From an uncultured Collinsella sp. (GTDB lineage Bacteria; Actinomycetota; Coriobacteriia; Coriobacteriales; Coriobacteriaceae): a stretch of DNA of 10,378 nucleotides. The translations under genes and the position numbers were made by a program. Under the pieces are notes generated by a model. The model had not been told where the DNA came from. It saw nothing but the letters and a program-made list of their open reading frames with translations, and searched no databases. The stretch's first letter is position 1; each line of letters starts with the position of its first letter. Of the stretch, positions 1 through 5,572 are shown piece after piece. The stretch lies in the NCBI GenBank assembly GCA_958431945.1, contig CAUASQ010000058.1, positions 1 to 10,378 on the forward strand, given 5' to 3'.

Positions 1-2
1 TG

Positions 3-491
3 GCAAGCGACGTATGGGAACGAGCCGGCCTGGGTCGTGTACCCAACTGGATCGCCCCCATGGTGGAGCCGGGTCTGGGGATGTTTCGCCTCATTAGCGG
101 CAACCGTCCCTTTGAGTCGCACACCTCGCGCAGGCTTGCGGCCCAAGGTGCCGCCGAGGCTGGATCGGACCTGGATGCCGTGCAGATGAATGCCGATGCT
201 GCTGCGCACATGGGCATCGCCGACGGCGAGATCGTCGAACTCGCGAGTGATATGGGCCGCGACCGCGTGCGCGTGGAGACGACGCCGTATCTGCATCCGG
301 CGTGCATCTTCACCTCGGCCGCCCCCGGCGGACGTTCGTTTGGCGCTGATGCCGGCGGCGTTCAAGCCTTGGGCGTCGGCCCACTCGACCATACACCTTT
401 GCGTTGGGACCCGTTGACGGGCGCCGCGCTCACCCAGGAAAACGCCGTTCGCGTGGAAAAGGTCGCGGCGCGCGAGGATAATAATGATTGA
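3..491 (+). CDS. Molybdopterin-dependent oxidoreductase, C-terminal fragment (PhsA/PsrA-like)
   Basis: The reading frame is open from the left edge, so only the last 162 residues are present; the start and the Fe-S and Mo-ligand regions lie outside the window. What remains looks like the molybdopterin-dinucleotide-binding domain that closes DMSO-reductase-family enzymes. It has a 'FRLISGNRPFESHTS' entry segment, then 'MNADAAAHMGIADGEIVELAS' (residues placed against a small beta-barrel: A-x-x-x-G-I-x-D-G-E-x-V), and a tail ending 'ENAVRVEKV'. The segment around 'PACIFTSAAPGG' and the 'DPLTGAA' tail resemble thiosulfate, polysulfide and arsenate reductase catalytic subunits more than formate dehydrogenases, but this is judged by eye. 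Such enzymes use bis-MGD, which fits the mobA gene downstream. The gene ends in TGA 76 nt before selA. The catalytic Cys/Ser/Sec ligand cannot be seen, so whether this protein is itself a selenoprotein is unknown. Confidence 0.8.
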   Translation, partial: ASDVWERAGLGRVPNWIAPMVEPGLGMFRLISGNRPFESHTSRRLAAQGAAEAGSDLDAVQMNADAAAHMGIADGEIVELASDMGRDRVRVETTPYLHPACIFTSAAPGGRSFGADAGGVQALGVGPLDHTPLRWDPLTGAALTQENAVRVEKVAAREDNND

Positions 492-521
492 TTGACTCAG
501 CCGATCGAATTGGCTGATAGT
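492..521 (+). promoter_or_regulatory. Possible sigma-70-type promoter before selA
   Basis: TTGACT (492-497) and GATAGT (516-521) are separated by 18 nt and lie 46 nt or more upstream of the selA start. The -35 matches 5 of 6 consensus bases and the -10 matches 4 of 6. A short inverted repeat, CAGCC/GGCTG, sits in the spacer. It has no T-run, so it does not look like a terminator for the upstream gene. Sequence match only; selA could also be co-transcribed from upstream. Confidence 0.3.
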
Positions 522-567
522 TTGATGTCCGAACGATTGATTCACCTTTGGTTTTGAAAGGCCGCAC

Positions 568-2025
568 ATGAGCGATAGCCAGAACATGTCCGATGAGGTA
601 CGCGCCCGCCTTCGCGCTATTCCTTCCGTCAACGAGATGCTCGCAGAGTGGCCGGTTGTGAAGGCGGCGGGGGAGACCTGCGACGCGGTGGTGCATGTTG
701 CCGTGACGGCCGAGCTCGACGAGGAGCGCGCCGCCATTCGCGCCGGTGCCGCCCCGCGCTCTAAGCGCGACCTGGCCTCGGCCATCGAGTGGCGTGCGCA
801 TCGATCCGCACTGCCGAGCCTGCGTCCTGCCGTCAACGCCACGGGTGTGGTCATCCATACCAACTTGGGTCGCGCCCCGCTCGCGGAGTCGGCGGCAAAG
901 GCCGTGGCCGAGGTCGCGCGTGGGTACAGCACGCTCGAGTACAGTGTGGACACCTGCTCGCGTGGGTCGCGCAAGGAACATGCCGCGCAGCTGATCCGCT
1001 CGCTTACCGGTGCCGAGGACGCGCTGGTCGTTAATAACAACGCCGCCGCTGTGCTGCTGGTGCTGGCGACCCATGCCGCAGGCAGGGAGGTCATCGTCAG
1101 TCGCGGCGAGCTTGTCGAGATCGGCGGCAGCTTCCGCATCCCCGATGTCATGGCGGCTTCGGGCGCCAAACTCGTCGAGGTCGGGGCCACCAACCGCACG
1201 CACCTGTCGGACTACGAGCGCGCCATCACGCCCGATACGGCCATGATCCTCAAGGTCCATCCTTCCAACTATCGCATCGAGGGCTTTCACGAGGAGGTGG
1301 GCTCTCGGGAGCTTGCCGCCCTGGCCCACAAGCATGGTCTGCTGTTCTACGAGGACCAGGGCTCGGGCGCGCTGTTGCCCGACGACATCCTGGTGCGCGG
1401 CGGTGAGGAGCCCACGCCGGCTTCGGTCGCGGCGGGGCTCGATATCGTATCATGCTCGGGCGATAAGCTGCTCGGTGCCGCACAGGCGGGCATTATCATG
1501 GGCCGCCGCGAGCTGGTCCAGGCCTGCGGGTCGCATCCGCTTATGCGTGCCCTGCGTCCTGGCAAGCTGGCTCTGTCGGCGCTCGAGGCCACGCTGCGTA
1601 TCTACATGGACGGCGCCGATGTTGCCCATCGCGATATTCCGGTACTCAGCATGCTTACGCTGCCGCAGGCCCATTTGGAGCGACGTGCCCGCAAGCTTCG
1701 CGATCGTATGGTCGCCGGGCTCGATAAGGCCGGTTGCCCTTGTGCCGTTGAGTTGGAGATTGTCGAGGAATCGTCGACCCCCGGTGGCGGCTCGCTGCCT
1801 ACCGTGGAGCTGCCCACGATGTGCGTTGCCGTGTGTCTTGTTGACGAGCGCCTGACGGTCGACGCGCTCAAACGCTCGCTCGTTCAAGACTTCGATACGC
1901 CGGTCGTCACGCGCGCCTCGCACGACCGCATTCTGTTTGATGTGCGCACGCTCGTGGGCGACCGCGATATCGAGACGGCGGCATCGACGCTCGTCGCGTG
2001 CGTTGAGAAGGCGATTGTTCGATGA
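568..2025 (+). CDS. selA: L-seryl-tRNA(Sec) selenium transferase
   Basis: SelA is a PLP enzyme that converts Ser-tRNA-Sec to Sec-tRNA-Sec in the cytoplasm using selenophosphate. The 485-residue product has the expected family length. Visible landmarks are the N-terminal helical tRNA-binding region (about 1-80), 'PAVNATGVVIHTNLGRAPL' (87-105), 'GSRKEHAAQLI' (133-143), 'VNNNAAAVLL' (155-164), 'SRGELVEIGGSFRIPD' (178-193) and 'SGDKLLGAAQAGI' (297-309), in which Lys300 is the predicted Schiff-base lysine. The C-terminal 'DRILFDVRTL' block is also typical. I chose ATG 568 because GAAAGG (556-561) precedes it at a good distance; an internal ATG at 586 lacks a comparable site. The stop overlaps the selB start, implying translational coupling. 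No broken or missing key residue was seen. Confidence 0.97.
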   Translation: MSDSQNMSDEVRARLRAIPSVNEMLAEWPVVKAAGETCDAVVHVAVTAELDEERAAIRAGAAPRSKRDLASAIEWRAHRSALPSLRPAVNATGVVIHTNLGRAPLAESAAKAVAEVARGYSTLEYSVDTCSRGSRKEHAAQLIRSLTGAEDALVVNNNAAAVLLVLATHAAGREVIVSRGELVEIGGSFRIPDVMAASGAKLVEVGATNRTHLSDYERAITPDTAMILKVHPSNYRIEGFHEEVGSRELAALAHKHGLLFYEDQGSGALLPDDILVRGGEEPTPASVAAGLDIVSCSGDKLLGAAQAGIIMGRRELVQACGSHPLMRALRPGKLALSALEATLRIYMDGADVAHRDIPVLSMLTLPQAHLERRARKLRDRMVAGLDKAGCPCAVELEIVEESSTPGGGSLPTVELPTMCVAVCLVDERLTVDALKRSLVQDFDTPVVTRASHDRILFDVRTLVGDRDIETAASTLVACVEKAIVR

Positions 2026-3989
2026 GTGAGGTTCAGGCGCTGGTGGAGTGTCCCGTTATCGTTGGCACGGCGGGCCACGTTGACCACGGTAAGTCGGCGC
2101 TCATCGAGGCGCTGACGGGTAAAAACCCCGACCGCCTGGAAGTTGAACGTCGTCGCGGCATGACCGTTGAGCTTGGCTTTGGTGAGCTGGCGCTGCCGAG
2201 TGGCAAGATCGTTGGCCTGGTCGACGTGCCGGGCCATGCGCATTACTTGCGTGCCATGGTGCAGGGCGCCACGGGTATCGACGTGGCCGTGCTGGTGGTT
2301 TCGGCCGTCGAGGGCGTGATGCCGCAGACCCGCGAGCACGTGCATGTGCTGGAGCTGCTGGGCATCACACACATGGTGGTCGCGCTGACGATGTGCGACC
2401 TGGCTGATGCCGAGATGACCGAGCTTGCCGAGCTTGATGTCGATGACTTTATGTCGGACACCGTGTTTGCGGACGCGCCGATCGTGCCTGTGTCGTCCAA
2501 GACAGGCGAGGGGATCGAACGACTGCTCGCCGTGCTCGACGAGCAGGTGGGTGCCTGCTGGGATGCCTGTCGCGAGCGTGCCGAGCGGAGCGATGCCGCG
2601 CCGCGCCTGCCGATTGACCGCTGCTTTACGATCAAGGGCGTCGGCACCGTCGTGACGGGAACGCTGCACGATGCGCCGGTTGCGGTGGGCGATGAGCTCG
2701 TCGCGCTGCCGTCGCGTACGGTCTGTCGCGTGCGCGGGATTCAGGTGCATGGCGATACGCCGCGGGCATTGCCCGGTCAGCGTGTGGCGCTCAACTTGGT
2801 GGGCGATGCCGTCGCCGCGCTCGATCGCGGAGAGATGCTCGGCGTGCAGGGTCGCTTTGGCCAGACGATGCGCTTTATGATGGTGTTCACTTACCTGGGC
2901 CGCGAGGGTGCCAAGCCGCGCGTGCTCGAGTCGGGCGCGCGCGTGCATGTGATGGCGGGTACGGCCGAGGTTGTCGGTCGCATCATGTTCATGGAGGGCG
3001 AGGCCCCCATGGCGGTGGGCGAGACCCGTATTGTTCAGGTGCGCTTGGAAAACTCGCTGCCGCTGCGCGCCGGCGACCATGCCGTGGTGCTGTCCTATTC
3101 GCCCGTGATGCTCATCGGCGGCGGGCGCGTGCTGCTATCGCGCTGCCGTCGCTCGCGCGAGCTTTCGGCCGGCGAGCGCGCGCTGTTTGCGGCACTCGAG
3201 TCCGGCGATATCGCGGGCGGTGTGGGCGCTTGGCTGGCGCTGCAGACGCTGCCGGTTACGCCGGTTGATGTTGCCGAGGCTTTGGATCTTGGTGTCGGCG
3301 AGGTCGATGCCGCACTGCGCGGGTTGGTGGCGCAGGGCTCCGTTCGCAAGCTTGCCGTGGGTGATGCGGACCTCTTGGCGGACGCCGTGGTGCTCGACGC
3401 TGCGATGGATGCACTGGCGGCGACCCTGTCAGCCATGCACGCGGCGGCTCCCAAGGAGACAGGCTTTACGCCCGGCGCCGTTGCCCATGCTGCGTGGCCT
3501 GCCGCTGATGAAGGCGTTGCCGCGGCCCTGATTTACGAGGGCTGCTCGCGCGGCGTGTGCGCCGCCGAGGGCGCCGAGGTATTCGATCCGCATTCGGCCA
3601 CCGCGGCGGCACGCGTGGTGCGAGAGGCTTGCGAGCGCATCGTTTCCTTGCTGGACGAAGCTGGCCTCGATGCGCCGACGTTGCCCGAGGTGGGCGAGCA
3701 GTTGCAGCTCGATCGCGACACCATGACGCGTGCCCTGCGCGAGCTTTCGCTCAACCGTTCCATCGTGAAGGTCGAGCGCGACGTTGCCCTGTCCGCTGCC
3801 GCCGAGGCCCATGCGCGCGAGCTCGTTGCCGCCGCCATTGAGGCAGCCGGTGGCGCTGCCACCACGAGTGTGTTGCGCGAAGCCCTGGGTGTGTCGCGCA
3901 AGCGTGCCATCAGCATCTTGGAGCACCTGGATGCCGTGCGCTTTACGGTGCTCGACAAGGAAGCCGGCGGCCTGCGCTCCCTGCGCTAG
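2022..3989 (+). CDS. selB: Selenocysteine-specific translation elongation factor
   Basis: SelB is the GTP-binding factor that carries Sec-tRNA-Sec to the ribosome and binds SECIS hairpins through C-terminal winged-helix domains. The 655-residue protein shows the P-loop 'GHVDHGKS' (18-25), the switch I region 'RRGMTVELGF' (44-53), 'DVPGH' (68-72) and the domain-2 signature 'RLPIDRCFTIKGVGTVVTG' (195-213). About 280 further residues follow the three EF-Tu-like domains, enough for the usual winged-helix array; the region 'ALRELSLNRSIVKVERDVALS' looks like one such unit. The start ATG (2022) overlaps the selA TGA by 4 nt, with GAGAAGG (2005-2011) as ribosome binding site. Oddity: the G4 motif, normally N/T-K-x-D, reads T-M-C-D (123-126), losing the conserved lysine. 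The rest of the G-domain looks intact. Confidence 0.97.
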   Translation: MSEVQALVECPVIVGTAGHVDHGKSALIEALTGKNPDRLEVERRRGMTVELGFGELALPSGKIVGLVDVPGHAHYLRAMVQGATGIDVAVLVVSAVEGVMPQTREHVHVLELLGITHMVVALTMCDLADAEMTELAELDVDDFMSDTVFADAPIVPVSSKTGEGIERLLAVLDEQVGACWDACRERAERSDAAPRLPIDRCFTIKGVGTVVTGTLHDAPVAVGDELVALPSRTVCRVRGIQVHGDTPRALPGQRVALNLVGDAVAALDRGEMLGVQGRFGQTMRFMMVFTYLGREGAKPRVLESGARVHVMAGTAEVVGRIMFMEGEAPMAVGETRIVQVRLENSLPLRAGDHAVVLSYSPVMLIGGGRVLLSRCRRSRELSAGERALFAALESGDIAGGVGAWLALQTLPVTPVDVAEALDLGVGEVDAALRGLVAQGSVRKLAVGDADLLADAVVLDAAMDALAATLSAMHAAAPKETGFTPGAVAHAAWPAADEGVAAALIYEGCSRGVCAAEGAEVFDPHSATAAARVVREACERIVSLLDEAGLDAPTLPEVGEQLQLDRDTMTRALRELSLNRSIVKVERDVALSAAAEAHARELVAAAIEAAGGAATTSVLREALGVSRKRAISILEHLDAVRFTVLDKEAGGLRSLR

Positions 3990-4007
3990 GTTGGCTGCTC
4001 GGTTTGG

Positions 4008-4013
4008 TAAAAT
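4008..4013 (+). promoter_or_regulatory. Possible -10 element for tRNA-Sec
   Basis: TAAAAT matches 5 of 6 bases of the -10 consensus and would place a transcription start just before the tRNA at 4026. No convincing -35 lies 16-18 nt upstream, where the end of selB sits. The tRNA could instead be processed from the selAB transcript. Confidence 0.3.
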
Positions 4014-4025
4014 ACCGGCGCACTT

Positions 4026-4122
4026 GGGAACGGATGGGCTCCGGTGGGCTCCGCGGTCCTCAAAACCGTTGCGAGGCGTGCAAAACGTCTTGGATGTGTT
4101 CGATTCACATACGTTCCCGCCA
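4026..4122 (+). tRNA. selC: tRNA-Sec (anticodon TCA)
   Basis: I folded this by hand. The acceptor strand GGGAACG (4026-4032) pairs with CGTTCCC (4112-4118), followed by discriminator G and an encoded CCA (4120-4122). The six-pair D stem (4036-4041 with 4046-4051) has a four-base CGGT loop, the arrangement seen in bacterial tRNA-Sec. The anticodon stem GCGGT/ACCGT encloses the loop CCTCAAA with TCA at 4060-4062, which reads UGA. The variable arm is long (about 8 pairs, 4072-4079 with 4085-4092, loop GCAAA). The T stem ATGTG/CACAT encloses TTCGATT. Total length is 97 nt including CCA, close to the E. coli molecule. Two irregularities stand out: position 33 is C rather than the near-universal U, and the eighth acceptor pair (4033 with 4111) is G-A. 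Its location directly after selB supports the identification strongly. Confidence 0.95.
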
Positions 4123-4142
4123 TACGCTACCAGCGCTTTTGT

Positions 4143-4199
4143 GCTCGCGGTCTTGCTGCGTGCCGCAAAGGCGCTGTCTTGTTTTTGCACGAGCTTTTT
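4143..4199 (+). terminator. Weak terminator-like structure after tRNA-Sec
   Basis: GCTCG (4143-4147) can pair with CGAGC (4190-4194), with GCAAA/TTTGC (4165-4169 with 4184-4188) nested inside, followed at once by TTTTT (4195-4199). The loops are large, so this is only suggestive. A second small hairpin, GCCGC/GCGGC (4205-4221), follows. Nothing else was recognised in the 4123-4260 gap. Confidence 0.25.
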
Positions 4200-4260
4200 G
4201 TAGCGCCGCTATTTTGGCGGCTGTATTTAGCTTCGTGCACCGGGTTTCGAGCATGCCGAT

Positions 4261-4265
4261 GGAGG
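4261..4265 (+). promoter_or_regulatory. Ribosome binding site that fixes the mobA start
   Basis: GGAGG lies 11 nt before ATG 4277. The frame is open further upstream, through the tRNA gene, and contains ATGs at 4253 and 4259. Those would overlap or precede this site, so 4277 is preferred. The MobA nucleotide-binding motif begins soon after this ATG. Confidence 0.7.
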
Positions 4266-4276
4266 TGTTTTGCCGT

Positions 4277-4909
4277 ATGACTACCGTAAGACGTGCCGAT
4301 CTTTCTTGTGTCGTCCAGGCGGGCGGGCTGTCCTCGCGCATGGGCTGCGATAAGGCGCGCATGGCGTTTTGCGGCGAGCCGCTCATCGAGCGCGTGCTGG
4401 GTCGGCTGGCGCCAGTTGCCGGCGAGTTGGTCGTGACGACTTCGCGTCCCAGCGAGCTGGCCTACCTTGAGAAGCTTATGTTTGATGGCCTGCGCCCCCG
4501 CGTAGTCATGGACGTCGACGGTCCCGCCGGCGCCATGCGCGGCATCGCGAGCTCGTTGGCCGCGGCCCGATTGCCGCTCGTGGCTATCGTCGCCTGCGAC
4601 ATGCCGTTTGTCTCGTCGGAACTCATCGACGCGCTTGCCGATCGTGTTGAGGCCGAGGCGCTTGACGTGTGCGTGCCGCGCGAGGAGCGGGGAATTGAGC
4701 CGCTTTGCGCCGTCTGGCGCCGTGACGCGTGCGCGCCGGTTGCCCAAGAGCTGCTCGCCTGCGACCGCCAGCGCATTCGCTGCCTGATCAATCGCGTTCA
4801 GGCCGGTTATATGGATGAGTCGCAGATCGTTAAGGCCGCGGGCTCCACGCTCTGCTTCGAAAACGTCAATACACCCGAAGAGTTTGCGGCAGCCGAGCTG
4901 CTTGCCTAG
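4277..4909 (+). CDS. mobA: Molybdenum cofactor guanylyltransferase MobA
   Basis: MobA transfers GMP from GTP to Mo-molybdopterin, giving the guanine dinucleotide form used by DMSO-reductase-family enzymes. The 210-residue product (E. coli MobA is 194) opens with 'VVQAGGLSSRMGCDKARM' (12-29), the nucleotide-binding loop with the Asp-Lys pair D25-K26. 'GEPLIERVLGRL' (33-44), a 'DGPAGAMRGI' segment (81-90), the metal-binding 'ACDMP' (106-110), 'IEPLCAVWRRD' (140-150) and a C-terminal 'NVNTPEEF' follow. The AGG...DK pattern and the 'EPLCAV' block favour MobA over the cytidylyltransferase MocA, whose loop usually reads AAG...K and which has a G-x-P-G-H-P block. The second loop reads GAMRGI where GPLAGI is usual. 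It sits between tRNA-Sec and a putative Se/S-carrier gene, 15 nt apart from the latter, so those two probably share a transcript. Confidence 0.9.
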   Translation: MTTVRRADLSCVVQAGGLSSRMGCDKARMAFCGEPLIERVLGRLAPVAGELVVTTSRPSELAYLEKLMFDGLRPRVVMDVDGPAGAMRGIASSLAAARLPLVAIVACDMPFVSSELIDALADRVEAEALDVCVPREERGIEPLCAVWRRDACAPVAQELLACDRQRIRCLINRVQAGYMDESQIVKAAGSTLCFENVNTPEEFAAAELLA

Positions 4910-4914
4910 ACGAT

Positions 4915-4919
4915 GGGAG
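4915..4919 (+). promoter_or_regulatory. Ribosome binding site that fixes the DUF3343 gene start
   Basis: GGGAG is 5 nt before ATG 4925. An in-frame ATG at 4913 overlaps this site and has no good site of its own, so translation from 4925 (MSHDI...) is preferred. Confidence 0.6.
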
Positions 4920-4924
4920 TTGCC

Positions 4925-5320
4925 ATGTCTCACGATATTTGTTCCGACACGGGAGAACCTTGCACTTGCGACGGGTCCGAACCCTGTACCTGCGGCTGCG
5001 GAGGCTGCGGGCATACCGCGGAAGAGGAAGCGACCGCCGCGGCGTATCGTGAGGCACACCGCGAAGGCCCGTCCGGTGATGCCCTCGACCACGAACGCAA
5101 GATCATCGTATCGTTCGACAGCACGTTCGATGTGATGGAATGCGAGCAGCTGTGCCTGGATGCCGGCGTGCCCGGGCGCATTATGCCTTTGCCCGGCTCC
5201 ATTACCGCAGGCTGCGGTCTGTGCTGGGCCATGCCGTTCTCGGGCGATGCGCTCGCCGCCTTTCGCGCTGCCACCGAGGGCCGCATAACCCCCGCCGACT
5301 ACCATCAGCTCGTCCTCTAA
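4925..5320 (+). CDS. Cys-rich protein with C-terminal DUF3343 (putative Se/S carrier) domain
   Basis: The 131-residue product has two parts. Residues 6-28 hold seven cysteines, with the unit E-P-C-T-C occurring twice eight residues apart (11-15 and 19-23) and then 'GCGGCGH'. After a short charged linker, residues 59-115 resemble DUF3343, the Pfam family named putative Se/S carrier: an 'IIVSFDSTFDVMECEQLC' strand-helix, 'GVPGRIMPLPGSIT' and the conserved 'AGCGLCW' (96-101) with C97 and C100. The name reflects genomic association with selenium metabolism; I know of no proven biochemical activity. No signal peptide or membrane segment is visible, so it is probably cytoplasmic. The gene follows mobA by 15 nt, close to selA, selB and tRNA-Sec, which supports a selenium role. 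The Cys-rich head may bind a metal or selenium/sulfur; that is inference. The call of the C-terminal domain is by eye but fits well. Confidence 0.8.
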   Translation: MSHDICSDTGEPCTCDGSEPCTCGCGGCGHTAEEEATAAAYREAHREGPSGDALDHERKIIVSFDSTFDVMECEQLCLDAGVPGRIMPLPGSITAGCGLCWAMPFSGDALAAFRAATEGRITPADYHQLVL

Positions 5321-5326
5321 CTACCA

Positions 5327-5356
5327 CACCACAAAGGTGCTGTCCCCAATGTGGTG
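5327..5356 (+). repeat. Inverted repeat after the DUF3343 gene
   Basis: CACCACA (5327-5333) and TGTGGTG (5350-5356) can form a 7-pair stem around a 16-nt loop. A shorter alternative, CACC/GGTG (5327-5330 with 5336-5339), competes with it. It starts 7 nt after the stop codon, so it could end the mobA operon transcript, but no T-run follows. A dispersed REP-type element is another possibility. Confidence 0.5.
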
Positions 5357-5394
5357 GTTTGGAACACGTGGACGAAACAGGTTTGAAACACGGG
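5356..5394 (+). repeat. Pair of imperfect 15-bp direct repeats upstream of gdhA
   Basis: The units at 5356-5370 and 5380-5394 (GGTTTGGAACACGTG and GGTTTGAAACACGGG) differ at 2 of 15 positions and are spaced 24 nt apart, a little over two helical turns. The first ends in the palindrome CACGTG. They lie about 180 nt before gdhA and could be a regulator site; no known binding motif was recognised. Confidence 0.4.
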
Positions 5395-5493
5395 TTTTGC
5401 ACGTCAGGCACTCAAAAACGCCTCTACCTGCATCGTAATCAAAACGAAACATCTGCTCGTCTGCTTATGCGAAACTTTCCCGCAACAGTGCGA

Positions 5494-5499
5494 TATTAT
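5494..5499 (+). promoter_or_regulatory. Possible -10 element of gdhA
   Basis: TATTAT (5/6 match) lies in a locally AT-richer stretch, 73 nt before the gdhA start. The hexamer 17 nt upstream (GAAACT) is a poor -35, so an activator or another sigma factor may be involved. The leader between here and the start shows no recognised riboswitch. Confidence 0.3.
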
Positions 5500-5572
5500 C
5501 CATACACGATAAAGTTCGCGGCGCACAGGGTGCCGCGACCGACACTTTTCGTTTCCCGTCATTGGAGGAAGC

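Noticed and set aside
489..491. TGA at the end of the left-edge oxidoreductase as a Sec codon
   Set aside because: Readthrough would add only about 22 unrelated residues before another TGA, the family has no C-terminal Sec, and no SECIS-like hairpin is evident directly after it.
2023..2025. TGA at the end of selA as a Sec codon giving a SelA-SelB fusion
   Set aside because: The selB frame differs from the selA frame, and the ATGA overlap is the ordinary coupling arrangement.
1884..3080. Long minus-strand frame (398 codons) opposite selA/selB
   Set aside because: It is an antisense shadow of two conserved genes; the product is rich in Arg and His as expected from complementing GC-rich codons.
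4004..4276. Upstream extension of the mobA reading frame, through the tRNA-Sec gene
   Set aside because: The extra 91 residues overlap a well-folded tRNA gene, have no MobA similarity, and the GGAGG at 4261 points to ATG 4277.
4127..5305. Long minus-strand frame opposite mobA and the DUF3343 gene
   Set aside because: It covers two conserved sense genes and the gap between them, with no domain and no plausible ribosome binding site seen.
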